Of a stretch of 64,000 nucleotides of DNA, positions 28,904 to 38,162 are shown one piece after another. Source of the DNA: Paraburkholderia humisilvae (GTDB taxonomy: Bacteria; Pseudomonadota; Gammaproteobacteria; Burkholderiales; Burkholderiaceae); NCBI RefSeq assembly GCF_902859855.1, contig NZ_CADIKH010000015.1, positions 123,918-187,917 of the forward strand. The letters run 5' to 3'. The position numbers and the translations under genes were made by a program. How positions within the stretch are numbered: position 1 is the stretch's first letter; every line of letters starts with the position of its first letter. The notes beneath the pieces are model-generated. The model had not been told where the DNA came from. It did no database searches and saw only the letters and a list, made by a program, of their open reading frames with translations.

Positions 28904-29533
28904 ATGCCAGTGCCAGTGCTGCGGCACCGGGATGGTACGCCGGTGGGCGAGTTCGACATCGAGTCACTTAGATACTTCTTGCACGGGACAATATTGTCAC
29001 CTGGAGAGCATGCGTATGAAGAGGCGTGCAAGAACATACCGAGCGATTCGCTCCCTGGGATCTTCGCCCGGTGTCAAGACAGATTCGACGTCGGATGGGT
29101 CGTGAAATTCGCGAGAGCACATGACATTCCGCTTGCTGTAATGAATTGTCGTGACGAAAGCATTGTCGCTTCGCCTTATCAGGACCGATTAGTCGTAGAT
29201 CTCGCGATGATGGATCGTGTGGCTGTGCTCCCCGAGGTCCAGATCGTCTATGCGGAGGCTGGCGCTTCCCTTATCGATGTCGAAAACAAGGCACGCCGCC
29301 GTGGATTGACTCTGCCAGGTATTCTGATGCCAACCCGTCTCGACATAGCCGTATCCTCGATCGATTGGCCGAGAAACAAGGATGATTTGAACAACTCTTT
29401 TCTTCTTGCTTGCGAGGGCGTAACGGCACGCGGTGACTATTTTGTCGCCAGCAGCGATACTGTTCTGGAGACTTCGGATCGGAACTGGTTCAAGGTTGTT
29501 ACGTCGTTTGCGTTTCGCGCGCGCCGACGCTAG
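28904..29533 (+). CDS. Truncated FAD-linked oxidase-like protein (PCMH domain only)
   Basis: A 209-residue protein resembling the N-terminal half of BBE-type FAD oxidases. LRYFLHGTILSPGEHAYEEA, then a CQDRFDVGWVVKFARAHDIPLAV segment, RLVVDLAMMDRVAV, GASLIDVENKARRRGLTLPG and finally WFKVVTSFAFR follow the PCMH fold in order. The RxGGH-type FAD-attachment stretch is replaced by MNCRDES, the GVGGLTLGGG loop is missing and the substrate/BBE half is absent. Either it is a decaying remnant or a repurposed domain. ATG 28904 has a very strong AGGGAGGG site 5 bases upstream and the frame is intact. Composition is poorer in G+C than the core genes. Confidence 0.65.
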   Translation: MPVPVLRHRDGTPVGEFDIESLRYFLHGTILSPGEHAYEEACKNIPSDSLPGIFARCQDRFDVGWVVKFARAHDIPLAVMNCRDESIVASPYQDRLVVDLAMMDRVAVLPEVQIVYAEAGASLIDVENKARRRGLTLPGILMPTRLDIAVSSIDWPRNKDDLNNSFLLACEGVTARGDYFVASSDTVLETSDRNWFKVVTSFAFRARRR

Positions 29534-30049
29534 CTCGTCGACGTCCGGCATCCTGCGTGCGGAATGTGCTCAACGTCGGAGGTGGTCTTCAGATGCAGCG
29601 GCAGCGTCCGTATGCAAAGATGCTGGCGCAACCGCATTCACGCTTAGTGAATCGTCGCGGTCACGCTAGCCTCTCGCGATTTCGGCGCCAGTTCCATCGT
29701 GTTGGATCCGCGGAAATCGCATACCAAACAATCGCTGGCGGCCTGAACGTTCAGGATCGAACAATCGGACCAGCGAGTAGGGGAGGCCGGTAGCGGTCCA
29801 TTTCCCATGCGTAACCGGTGAAACCGTGGTGGCCGGGTACGAAGTACCACGATCGGAAGAAGATATCGGCCAGCAGCGCGGTGAAAACAAGTCGGGTGCT
29901 TCGTCTCCCACGAGTTGCCTTCGCGATTGGTCGATTAACGACGCAACAGATGAGCCACGCTTGACAGGCAAGTGAAGTACCCGGTGGCGTGCCGACGTGG
30001 GCACAGATGATCGTTTGCTCAATTTACGCAATGAGTGAGGAGTGGAATT
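29534..30049. other. Gene-poor stretch of accessory region
   Basis: A 516-base stretch between the truncated oxidase and the epoxide-hydrolase-like gene. No intact coding region is supported on either strand; the open frames here are short or are extensions antisense to the next gene. Its right end supplies GAGG at about 30038-30041 for the GTG start at 30050. It may be decayed coding sequence. Confidence 0.4.
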
Positions 30050-31099
30050 GTGAATGAACTGATCACAACGGGAAATGCTGTCGAGACCGTCCGGCATCGG
30101 ACGACCTGGATGGAATCGGGCCCCGCACACGGACCTCTGATGATTTTTCTTCACGGTTGGCCTGCGCTGGGGCTGGTGTGGCGCCAGCAGATGCAGCATT
30201 TCGCCGCGCGGGGCTGGCGTTGCGTAGCACCGGACATGCGCGGCTACGGTGGTTCGTCCAGGCCGGATTCCACAGGCGCCTATGCAGTACGTGAACTCGT
30301 CGCCGACATGGTCGAGTTGCACAACGCGTTGGGCGGTGCCCCGGCTGTTTGGGTCGGACACGACTGGGGAAGCGCTGTTGCATGGTCGATGGCTTCACAG
30401 CACGCGGAGCGATGTACGGGCGTGGTCAATCTTTGCATTCCTTATTTCTCGCGTGGCTTTGCCTTACCAGAGCTCGCCCATCTGGTCGATCGTGACCTCT
30501 ATCCGGAGCACACCTATCCGGTTGGCCAATGGGATTATTGGCTCTTCTATCGTGAACACTTCACGCGCGCCGCAAAGGAATTCGAAGTGGATGTGGCTGC
30601 GACACTGGCGCTGATTTATCAAAGGAGGCCGAAGCGCGAGGCCGGTATGCGCGCTTTCACGGCTGGCATCCGCGCGCAAAACGGCTGGTTTGGAGCGGCC
30701 GGTCGCGCGCCCGTTACCTCACGCGATGACATGTTGCTCAGTCAGGACGACTTCGACGCGATGGTCGCGGCGTTTAATGACGCGGGGTTCATCGGTGCCA
30801 ACGCGTGGTACATGAACGACGCAGCGAATCTCGCCTATGCGGCCGACGCTCCCAATTTCGGCCGTATCGGCATTCCCTCGCTTTTCATTCACGCGACCAA
30901 TGATCTCGTCTGTGACTCGACGCAAAGCCGCCTCGCCGAGCCGATGCGTGAGGATTGTGAGCGACTGACCGAAGTGACGATCGAAGGCGGACATCACATC
31001 ATGATCGAACGTCCTCTGGACGTGTGCCACGCGATCGATGAGTGGGTCCGGTTGAAGATTGAAGGTCTCGATCAAGCTGTTCGTGATCGGGATCGCTGA
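30050..31099 (+). CDS. Alpha/beta hydrolase, epoxide-hydrolase-like
   Basis: A 349-residue alpha/beta hydrolase. The oxyanion motif is FLHGWPALG, the substrate-strand motif DMRGYGGSSRP, and the nucleophile elbow VGHDWGS carries an Asp (D105) as in epoxide hydrolases and dehalogenases. The catalytic His lies in GGHHIMIERP and the lid (about 140-240) is long and Tyr/Trp-rich. Likely reaction is water addition to an epoxide or ester. The GTG at 30050 is preferred, with GAGG upstream. It is convergent with the AraC-type gene and shares the accessory region with an LLM oxidoreductase. Confidence 0.85.
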   Translation: MNELITTGNAVETVRHRTTWMESGPAHGPLMIFLHGWPALGLVWRQQMQHFAARGWRCVAPDMRGYGGSSRPDSTGAYAVRELVADMVELHNALGGAPAVWVGHDWGSAVAWSMASQHAERCTGVVNLCIPYFSRGFALPELAHLVDRDLYPEHTYPVGQWDYWLFYREHFTRAAKEFEVDVAATLALIYQRRPKREAGMRAFTAGIRAQNGWFGAAGRAPVTSRDDMLLSQDDFDAMVAAFNDAGFIGANAWYMNDAANLAYAADAPNFGRIGIPSLFIHATNDLVCDSTQSRLAEPMREDCERLTEVTIEGGHHIMIERPLDVCHAIDEWVRLKIEGLDQAVRDRDR

Positions 31100-31269
31100 A
31101 TAGGGGGCGCGTGCGTTTGAATCAGCGCTACCCGGTTGCTATGCCTTTTGGCCCGGGGTAGTGCGAATGTGTTGGAGCTTGTGTTTGACGAGATATTGTC
31201 ACCGGCACGAGGGCTTTGATCCTTTATCTCCACGGTCTGCATCAACCCGGTGAGGTGCGCGAAAGTGAA

Positions 31270-32235
31270 TCAGGGCCTGGAATCTGGTTTGGCCCGCTGA
31301 TGCGCGGCCTGGAATTCGCCAGGCGTCATCCCGTAGCGCTGCTTGAAGACTCTGCTGAAGTGCGATGCGTTAGTAAAACCGCTCTGATAGGCAACTTGTC
31401 CGATGGCAGCGGGCGAAGGCGTATGTTGTAGCAATTGCGCGGAGTGTTCGAGCCTCAGCGCAAGTGCGTAGCGCATCGGCGACAATCCTGCGGTCTTCAT
31501 CGCACGCAGGAGCGTGCTGGCTGACACGTTCAGTTCATCAGCAATGTAGGTGATGTTCAAGTCGGGATTGCCGACATGGCGTGCAATCAGCTGCCTTGCG
31601 CGTGACACGATCGTCTGGCTAGTGCGTGCTGGGCGCAGTACGCCGCCCAGGTTGACGATAACGTCCATCAGGTCGAGACACTGTTCGCCGATCCGCGCAA
31701 GCAATTGATTGCTGGTGCCGTCGACGTACTCTCCAAGATGGAGGACGAATTCACGCACCGCTTTGACGTCGGGATTTCTCGTGTCGGGGCGACACACTGT
31801 GTTGAACCGGTAGCATATACCTCGTTCGCGCAACGCTTGCTTCGGCAGCCTCAGCACGATGATGTGTGCTACCTCACGGAACGTCTCATTGAAGCGCACC
31901 AGCGGATCGATGAGCACGACGTCGCCTTCTTCGAAAACCAGCGGTTGTGCATTCATTTCGAGCATCATCGTGCCGCGGCGCACGACTATCAGAAACAGGT
32001 CATCGCCTGCCCAGCCTTCGCAACGATGTGCGATCGGCGACAGCGATTGCCACGCGAGCTTGGCATCTATCATGGCGGTTTGACCGAAATTCCAGTGCAT
32101 GGTCGACGAGCGAGCGCGATGGGTGTTATCAAGCTGACAGAGTATGCCTTCGCTCGACAACTCGCGGACCCATTTGTATCGATCGACGATTATGCCGTCC
32201 CAAGTCATTTCACCAGGTTGGGTTTCCATGCTCAA
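31270..32235 (-). CDS. AraC family transcriptional regulator
   Basis: A 321-residue regulator. The N-terminal part (about 40-190) resembles the AraC-binding-like domain of NphR/FeaR-type regulators, and the C-terminal 100 residues contain two helix-turn-helix motifs, ending IGQVAYQSGFTNASHFSRVF followed by KQRYGMTPGEF. Such proteins usually activate aromatic or amine catabolism genes. It is divergent from the LLM oxidoreductase gene (394-base gap) and convergent with the hydrolase gene, so it probably controls one or both. The effector is unknown. Confidence 0.9.
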   Translation of the reverse strand: MSMETQPGEMTWDGIIVDRYKWVRELSSEGILCQLDNTHRARSSTMHWNFGQTAMIDAKLAWQSLSPIAHRCEGWAGDDLFLIVVRRGTMMLEMNAQPLVFEEGDVVLIDPLVRFNETFREVAHIIVLRLPKQALRERGICYRFNTVCRPDTRNPDVKAVREFVLHLGEYVDGTSNQLLARIGEQCLDLMDVIVNLGGVLRPARTSQTIVSRARQLIARHVGNPDLNITYIADELNVSASTLLRAMKTAGLSPMRYALALRLEHSAQLLQHTPSPAAIGQVAYQSGFTNASHFSRVFKQRYGMTPGEFQAAHQRAKPDSRP

Positions 32236-32629
32236 AATATCTTCGACGATTCGGTTGACGCTACGTCCTGAACCAGCATGGACGTCGACGAAATCACGTT
32301 CACAGTGCCTTTAGGAATAGCGCGAAAAAATGATAAGCGACAAGCCATTGCGGATTGGTTAAAGATTGTGTGGAGGCGCCAGCTATGAACAACGGTGCAT
32401 GACGCGGACGTGTTGCGAATTTCAGCATGGTGCAGACACGCCGGGTGGCACGGTCATCGTTCGCTTATCAGAATGGACAGTCTCGCATGCGCGTGAGTCC
32501 GTTAGACCGCGAGCGATTCGAAATGATGCGCTCTGCTATTGAGGTCTTCGTTGATGCACGTTTTGATAAATGCAGCGGCGCTATGGTACAAGGACCCTAC
32601 CACGCGGGACGTGTCATGAAACACTCGAG
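32236..32629. other. Divergent promoter region between AraC and LLM genes
   Basis: A 394-base relatively A+T-rich gap, with runs such as GCGAAAAAATGATAAGCGAC near 32320. A short open frame (32427-32633) reads across into the LLM start and looks non-coding. Regulatory sites for the AraC protein are expected here but no direct repeat is clear enough to call. Confidence 0.4.
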
Positions 32630-33646
32630 ATGAAGACGTCAGTCCTTGATTTCGCAGCGGTACGCGCCGGAGAGACGGCGAGAGATGCGCTAACGCATTC
32701 AGTCGAGCTTGCGCGCACAGCGGAGGCGAGGGGCTTCACGCGCTACTGGGTGGCCGAGCATCATGGTCTGCAGATGTTCGCGAGCGCGGCTACGCCCGTT
32801 GTGGTCGGGCATATCGCGAGTAAGACATCGACGATCCGGATCGGATCGGGCGGCGTCATGCTACCGAATCACGTCCCTCTGATTGTCGCGGAACAATACG
32901 GCACACTTGAGTCGCTATATCCCGGCAGGATTGACCTCGGCGTAGGACGCGCGTCGGGCACTTTGAGCGACGATGTCGTGCGTGCGTTGCGTCTGACTCC
33001 GGAAGCACGGGAACGCTTTCCAGACGATTTGCGCGAACTGCAACTGCTCTTTCGGTCCAATCCTGGCGACACAACCCTTGCGGTTCCCGGATCAGGACTC
33101 GACGTGCCAATCTGGGTTCTGGCTTCATCGCCATATTCTGCAAGGGAAAGCGCAGTACTCGGATTACCGCTGGCATTTGCGACGCATATCGGACCGAGCG
33201 CGTGCGGCGCGGCAATCGACGCCTATCGAACGGCTTTCAGACCCTCTGCGGTACTCAAGAAACCCTATTTGATGCTAGCGGTGGTCGTAACGGCGGCAGA
33301 CACTGACACAGAAGCCCACCACCTGTTCACTTCAATCCAGCAGATGCAGCTGAGCCACATGCGCGGCTCGACACAAACGCGACTGCCGAGGCCTGTGGCT
33401 GATTTCGGCGTGCATGCAACTCTCGATGAACAGCAAAAAGTGGGCGCACGGTTGCAGAGCGCCATAACGGGTTCGGCGCGAACGGTTCGTACGCGTATGG
33501 AAGAACTCCTCGCGGAAACGGCAGCGGACGAAATCATGGTGCTGTCATTCATCCACGACCTGGATGCACGTCATCGCTCGCTTGAGATCGTTGCGCAGGT
33601 GCGAGATGAGATCAACGGGCAACAGGCGCGCTCCTCGTTCTACTGA
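32630..33646 (+). CDS. LLM class flavin-dependent oxidoreductase
   Basis: A 338-residue luciferase-like monooxygenase. The N-terminal half has RYWVAEHHGLQMFASAATP and VVVGHIASKTSTIRIGSGGV, the classical family signature, then LYPGRIDLGVGRASG. These TIM-barrel enzymes use reduced FMN or F420-like cofactor to oxidise small organic substrates; here FMNH2 supplied by a separate reductase is more likely. The ATG at 32630 gives the usual N-terminus. It is divergent from the AraC gene and is the last gene of the accessory stretch before ugpC. Confidence 0.88.
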   Translation: MKTSVLDFAAVRAGETARDALTHSVELARTAEARGFTRYWVAEHHGLQMFASAATPVVVGHIASKTSTIRIGSGGVMLPNHVPLIVAEQYGTLESLYPGRIDLGVGRASGTLSDDVVRALRLTPEARERFPDDLRELQLLFRSNPGDTTLAVPGSGLDVPIWVLASSPYSARESAVLGLPLAFATHIGPSACGAAIDAYRTAFRPSAVLKKPYLMLAVVVTAADTDTEAHHLFTSIQQMQLSHMRGSTQTRLPRPVADFGVHATLDEQQKVGARLQSAITGSARTVRTRMEELLAETAADEIMVLSFIHDLDARHRSLEIVAQVRDEINGQQARSSFY

Positions 33647-33673
33647 AGTCGTCGCCTCCTGCGCGCCGCGATG

Positions 33674-34762
33674 TCAGTTCGCGCGGCGCCCCGAGGCCGG
33701 ATCGAAGAAGTGCAGATGCCGCACCGGCAACGAGAGCTCGAGTGCGTCTCCGGCCGCGGGTCGATGCGCATGCGGCAAACGCGCGGTCACGTCGTGTTTG
33801 CCCCAGCGACCGTGCGCGAGATTGTCCGCGCCGAGCAATTCGCACGAATCGACGGTCAACGTCATTTGAGAGGCGCCGGGCTGCCCCGGCGTCAAATGCT
33901 CCGGACGGATACCGAGCACCCATTCGCGTCCGGCCGCGACCTCGCGGCCGATGCCAGGCACACCGGCAAGCGATAAGCGCGGTCCGTTGCCGGTGACATT
34001 GAACGTTGCACCGTTATCGGAAATACGGCCTTCCAGCAGGTTCATGCCGGGCGAGCCGATAAAGCCCGCGACAAACACGGTCGCCGGCCGCTCGTACACG
34101 TCGGTCGGCGCGCCGATCTGCTCGGCGACACCGCGATTCATCACAATGACCCGTTGCGCGAGCGTCATCGCTTCGACCTGATCGTGCGTGACATACAGAC
34201 TCGTCGTCGCGAGGCGCGCATGCAGCCGCTGGATTTCAAGGCGCATTTGCACGCGCAGCCGTGCGTCGAGGTTTGACAGCGGCTCGTCGAACAGGAACAC
34301 CGCCGGCTCGCGCACAATCGCGCGTCCCATTGCGACGCGCTGCCGCTGGCCGCCCGACAGCTCGCGTGGCTTGCGCGACAGTAGCGGCTCAAGTTCGAGA
34401 ATCTGCGCGGCGGCCTGCACGCGTCGCTCGATGGCCACTCGATCCGCGCCGCCAATCTTGAGCGCATAGCCCATGTTCTGCGCGACCGTCATATGCGGAT
34501 ACAGCGCGTAGTTCTGAAACACGATCGCGATGTTGCGATCCTTCGGCTCGAACTGATTGACGACCGTGCCGTCTATCTCGATCGTGCCTTCGCTGATCGG
34601 CTCGAGTCCCGCGACCATCCGCAGCAGCGTCGACTTGCCGCAGCCGGACGGGCCGACCATCACGACGAACTCGCCGTCGGCGACATCCGCATCGATGCCG
34701 TGCAGCACGAACTGCTTGCCGTCGTACGTTTTCTTCACGCCTTTTAGTGTCAGTGCAGCCAT
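33674..34762 (-). CDS. ugpC: sn-glycerol-3-phosphate ABC transporter, ATP-binding protein UgpC
   Basis: A 362-residue MalK-type ABC ATPase. Walker A is GPSGCGKST, the signature LSGGQRQRVAMGRAI and Walker B AVFLFDEPLSNLD; residues after about 235 form the OB-type regulatory domain of MalK/UgpC proteins, ending LHFFDPASGRR. It energises import of glycerol-3-phosphate and glycerophosphodiesters. It is the last gene of ugpBAEC on the minus strand, 20 bases after ugpE. Confidence 0.95.
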   Translation of the reverse strand: MAALTLKGVKKTYDGKQFVLHGIDADVADGEFVVMVGPSGCGKSTLLRMVAGLEPISEGTIEIDGTVVNQFEPKDRNIAIVFQNYALYPHMTVAQNMGYALKIGGADRVAIERRVQAAAQILELEPLLSRKPRELSGGQRQRVAMGRAIVREPAVFLFDEPLSNLDARLRVQMRLEIQRLHARLATTSLYVTHDQVEAMTLAQRVIVMNRGVAEQIGAPTDVYERPATVFVAGFIGSPGMNLLEGRISDNGATFNVTGNGPRLSLAGVPGIGREVAAGREWVLGIRPEHLTPGQPGASQMTLTVDSCELLGADNLAHGRWGKHDVTARLPHAHRPAAGDALELSLPVRHLHFFDPASGRRAN

Positions 34763-34781
34763 GCGCTGTGCCTTTCAGGGT

Positions 34782-35627
34782 TTATTTCTCCGCATCCACC
34801 AGCCCGCGTACGAACCAGCGCTGCATCGCTAGCACGACGATGAGCGGCGGCAGCATGGCGAGCAGCGTCGCGGCCATCACCAGATGCCATTCGGTTGCGG
34901 TATCGCCGGATGCGATCATACTTTTGATGCCGATCACCGCGGTCATCAGCGCCGCGTCGTTCGTGATCAGGATCGGCCACAGATACTGATTCCAGCCGTA
35001 AATAAAGGTGATCACGAAGAGCGCCGCGATGTTGGTCTTCGACAGCGGCAGCACGACGTCCCAGAAGAAACGCAACGGGCCCGCACCGTCGATCCGCGCG
35101 GCTTCCATCAGTTCGTCGGGCAGCGTCATGAAGAACTGGCGGAACAGGAAGGTCGCAGTGGCCGATGCGATCAGCGGCAGCGTCAGGCCGCCATAGGTGT
35201 TGGTCATATGCAGCGATGACACGACCTGCACGGTCGGAAAGATGCGCACCTCGACGGGCAGCATCAGCGTGACGAAGATCAGCCAGAACGCGAGATTGCG
35301 GAACGGAAAGCGGAAGAACACGATCGCGAACGCGGAGATGATCGACACGGCGATCTTGCCGATCGAAATGACCAGCGCCATCACGAGGCTGTTTACGAGC
35401 ATTTGCCCGAATGGGCTCGCCGCATTGCCGCTGCCGTGGCGCCACACCGTGGCGATGTTCTCGAACAGGTGCGAGCTCGGCACGAGCGACAGCGGCACGT
35501 TAAAGACCTGATGCTCGTTCATCGAGGCCGCGCAAAACGCGACATACACCGGGAACACGACGAGCAGCACGCCGATCACCAGCACCGCATGGCAGAAGAG
35601 GTCGAAACCGCGGCGATTCTCGATCAT
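34782..35627 (-). CDS. ugpE: sn-glycerol-3-phosphate ABC transporter, permease UgpE
   Basis: A 281-residue permease with six helices and the coupling motif ELMEAARIDGAGPLRFFWD, as in MalG/UgpE. The ATG at 35627 overlaps the ugpA stop (ATGA), giving translational coupling; a longer open frame extends upstream only because it runs through ugpA in another frame. It forms the channel with UgpA. Confidence 0.95.
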   Translation of the reverse strand: MIENRRGFDLFCHAVLVIGVLLVVFPVYVAFCAASMNEHQVFNVPLSLVPSSHLFENIATVWRHGSGNAASPFGQMLVNSLVMALVISIGKIAVSIISAFAIVFFRFPFRNLAFWLIFVTLMLPVEVRIFPTVQVVSSLHMTNTYGGLTLPLIASATATFLFRQFFMTLPDELMEAARIDGAGPLRFFWDVVLPLSKTNIAALFVITFIYGWNQYLWPILITNDAALMTAVIGIKSMIASGDTATEWHLVMAATLLAMLPPLIVVLAMQRWFVRGLVDAEK

Positions 35628-36508
35628 GAGTATTGGACCTTGCGCTCGATGAAACGGAATTGCACGACCGTCAGGCCGACCACGATCAGCATCAGCACGA
35701 CCGACTGCGCGCCCGAGCTGCCGATGTCGAGCCCCTGGAAGCCTTCGGTGAAGATCTTGTAGATCAGCGTTTTGGTCGCCTGTGCGGGGCCGCCGGCGGT
35801 GGCTGCATCGATGATCGGGAACGTGTCGAAGAACGCATAGACGATGTTCACGACCAGCAGAAAAAAGCTGGTCGGCGACAGCAGCGGCAGTGCGATGCCG
35901 AAGAAGCGGCGCACCGGTCCCGCGCCGTCGATCGCGGCGGCTTCGATCAGCGAACGTGGAATGGCTTGCAAACCGGCGTAGAAGAACAGGAAGTTGTAGC
36001 TGATCTGCTTCCACACGGACGCGAGCACGACGAGGAACATCGCCTGCCCCGGGTTTAGCGCGTGATTCCACACGATGCCTGTTCTCGCCAGCGCATAGGT
36101 GACCAGTCCGATGCTCGGATTGAACAGGAACGCCCACAGCACGGCGGCGATGGCGGGCGCGACGGCGTACGGCCAGATCAGCAGTGTCTGATATGTTTTC
36201 GCGCCGCGCGTGACGCGGTCCGCACAGACGGCGAGCAGCAGTGAAATGACGAGGCCGCTGACGGTGACGAGCGCGCTGAAGATCAGCGTCGTGTTGAACG
36301 ACGCCAGATAAAGCGGGTCGCTGAACAATTGACGGAAGTTTGCGAAGCCGACGAATTGGCTCGATGTGCCGAATGCATCCTGAGTTTGCGTCGACTGCCA
36401 TAGCGCGACGCCGGCAGGCCAGACGAAGAACACCAGCGTAATCGCAAGTTGCGGCGCCATAAGCCAATAGGGCAGCAGGCCGGTGCCGAAGGTCGAACGT
36501 TTTTCCAT
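35624..36508 (-). CDS. ugpA: sn-glycerol-3-phosphate ABC transporter, permease UgpA
   Basis: A 294-residue permease with six helices; the coupling segment is SLIEAAAIDGAGPVRRFFGI. The N-terminus MEKRSTFGTGLLPYWLMAPQ matches UgpA. ATG 36508 is preferred over an upstream start at 36562, since GAGG lies about 9 bases before it. It overlaps ugpE by four bases and follows ugpB by 84 bases. Confidence 0.94.
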   Translation of the reverse strand: MEKRSTFGTGLLPYWLMAPQLAITLVFFVWPAGVALWQSTQTQDAFGTSSQFVGFANFRQLFSDPLYLASFNTTLIFSALVTVSGLVISLLLAVCADRVTRGAKTYQTLLIWPYAVAPAIAAVLWAFLFNPSIGLVTYALARTGIVWNHALNPGQAMFLVVLASVWKQISYNFLFFYAGLQAIPRSLIEAAAIDGAGPVRRFFGIALPLLSPTSFFLLVVNIVYAFFDTFPIIDAATAGGPAQATKTLIYKIFTEGFQGLDIGSSGAQSVVLMLIVVGLTVVQFRFIERKVQYS

Positions 36509-36592
36509 CGAAGATTGCCTCGAAGGGAACGCGAAAGTGAAGGTGGCGCCGCGTGACGGCATTCGCGCGCGCGGCGCCTTGCGCCCGCGTGC

Positions 36593-37924
36593 CTAGCCGC
36601 CGGCCTTTTCGAAGCGGCGCAACAGATCGTTGCCGCGCGATACCGCTGAATCGAGCGCGTCCTTCGGCGACTTCTTCTGAGCCCACACGTCTTCGAGCTC
36701 TTCGTCGATCACCGTGCGGATCTGCGGCATGTTGCCCAGACGCAGGCCCTTCGTATACGGTAGCGGCGGCTTGTTCAGCATCTGTTTGATCGCCGTGTCG
36801 CTGCCCGGGTTCTTGTCGTAGAAGCCTTGCTGCTGCGTGAGCTGATAAGCGGCGGTCGTGACTGGCAGATAGCCGGTGTCCTGATGCCACTTCGCGGCGA
36901 CCTGCGGCGAGCTCAGATAGGCGAGAAACTGCGCGACGCCCTTATACACAGCCGGGTCCTTGCCGGACAACACCCACAGGCTCGCACCCCCGATGATCGC
37001 GTTCTGCGGCGCGCCTTTCACGCTCGGGTCATACGGCATCATGCCAGTGCCGAAATTGAACTTTGCATACTTACGGATCGTTGCGAGCGAGCCCGACGAG
37101 TTCGTGATGATCCCGCAGTCGCCGCTGTAGAACTTCGACACCGGTTCGTCCTTGCGTCCCGCATAGGTGAACGTGCCTTCCTTCGCCATGCTCTGCAGGA
37201 ACTGGATGTGCGCAATCTGCAGCGGCTTGTTGAATTCGAGCTGCGCGTCGAGGCCGTCGAAGCCGTTGTTTTCGGTCGCGAACGGCGCGCCGTGCCAGGC
37301 GCTATAGTTTTCGAGCTGGATCCAGCTCTGCCAGCCCGACGAGTAGCCGCACGACATGCCCGACGCCTTCAGCTTCTGCGCGTCCTGCTCGACTTCGGGC
37401 CATGTCTTCGGCGGCTGGTTCGGGTCGAGGCCCGCCTTTTTGAACGCGTCCTTGTTGTAGTACAGCACGGGCGTCGAGCTGTTGAACGGCATGGAGATCA
37501 GGTGGCCGGTTTTCGAGTCGCTGTAGTAGCTCGCGATGGTCGGCACGAACGCCTTTTCGTCGAGCGGCACGCCGGCTTGCCTGAACACGTCGTAGACCGG
37601 GATGACCGCTTTTTTCGCCTGCATCATCGTCGCTGTGCCGACTTCGTAGACCTGCAGGATCGCCGGCGCATTGCCGCTGCGATACGCGGCGATGCCGGCG
37701 GCGAGCGTCTGGTCGTAGCTGCCCTTGAAGACCGGCACGATCTTGTAGTCGCTTTGCGACTTGTTGAAGTCGTTGGCGATATCGTTCAGGCGTTCGCCGA
37801 GCGCTGCTTCCATGGCATGCCAGAACTGGATCTCAGTGGTGGCCTGCGCGCTCGGGCTGATGGCTGCGCAGAGCGCGACGGTGGCGGCGACGGAAAGGGA
37901 ACGGATGAGCGGCTTGCGATGCAT
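36593..37924 (-). CDS. ugpB: sn-glycerol-3-phosphate-binding protein UgpB
   Basis: A 443-residue periplasmic binding protein of the family-1 type with a signal peptide (MHRKPLIRSLSVAATVALC, cleavage near AQA at 28). The mature start TTEIQFWHAMEAALGERLND and the internal GMSCGYSSGWQSWIQLENYS match UgpB, including Trp and Ser residues known to line the glycerol-phosphate pocket. It is the first gene of the ugp operon, behind an A+T-rich promoter with an inverted repeat at 38065-38079. Confidence 0.95.
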   Translation of the reverse strand: MHRKPLIRSLSVAATVALCAAISPSAQATTEIQFWHAMEAALGERLNDIANDFNKSQSDYKIVPVFKGSYDQTLAAGIAAYRSGNAPAILQVYEVGTATMMQAKKAVIPVYDVFRQAGVPLDEKAFVPTIASYYSDSKTGHLISMPFNSSTPVLYYNKDAFKKAGLDPNQPPKTWPEVEQDAQKLKASGMSCGYSSGWQSWIQLENYSAWHGAPFATENNGFDGLDAQLEFNKPLQIAHIQFLQSMAKEGTFTYAGRKDEPVSKFYSGDCGIITNSSGSLATIRKYAKFNFGTGMMPYDPSVKGAPQNAIIGGASLWVLSGKDPAVYKGVAQFLAYLSSPQVAAKWHQDTGYLPVTTAAYQLTQQQGFYDKNPGSDTAIKQMLNKPPLPYTKGLRLGNMPQIRTVIDEELEDVWAQKKSPKDALDSAVSRGNDLLRRFEKAGG

Positions 37925-38064
37925 CGATTGTCTCCTGTGTCGGCTGGAGTGAGCGCTTCCGCGCTCGCTCCGGTCCCATCCCAGATGGGGTTGCTCGCGC
38001 AGACGCGCGCGGATTGAGGTCGCGCGATTCTAGTTGTGAACGATGACAGTCAGGCGGAAGTTAT

Positions 38065-38083
38065 ATTACATTTTGTAATTATA
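38065..38083 (-). promoter_or_regulatory. Candidate promoter/operator of ugpBAEC
   Basis: ATTACA (38065-38070) and TGTAAT (38074-38079) are perfect inverted copies around TTT, in the only strongly A+T-rich segment of the region. On the minus strand, TATAAT (38083-38078) overlaps the repeat, about 155 bases before the ugpB start. A regulator bound here would cover the -10 element. The regulator is not identified. Confidence 0.5.
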
Positions 38084-38162
38084 TGATGAATAGGCGAGCA
38101 CGAGCGCGCAATTTAACATTGCGGCTGATATCAAGGAGAGCGGCGTGCGGCAGATTGGCTAG

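Noticed and set aside
29666..30361. A 231-codon minus-strand open frame over the epoxide-hydrolase-like gene
   Set aside because: Its N-terminal two fifths or more is antisense to a clear alpha/beta hydrolase and has shadow composition; no domain is recognised.
31216..31431. A plus-strand frame starting MILYLHGLHQP, like the start of a YqiA-type esterase
   Set aside because: Only the first 10 residues resemble an esterase; the rest is antisense to the AraC gene. Probably chance.
32427..32633. A 68-codon frame upstream of the LLM gene
   Set aside because: It overlaps the LLM start, lacks a ribosome binding site and a recognisable family.
34782..36890. A 702-codon minus-strand frame across ugpE, ugpA and ugpB
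   Set aside because: Only its last 281 codons (UgpE) are protein-like; the remainder is another frame of ugpA and ugpB. It is not a fusion.
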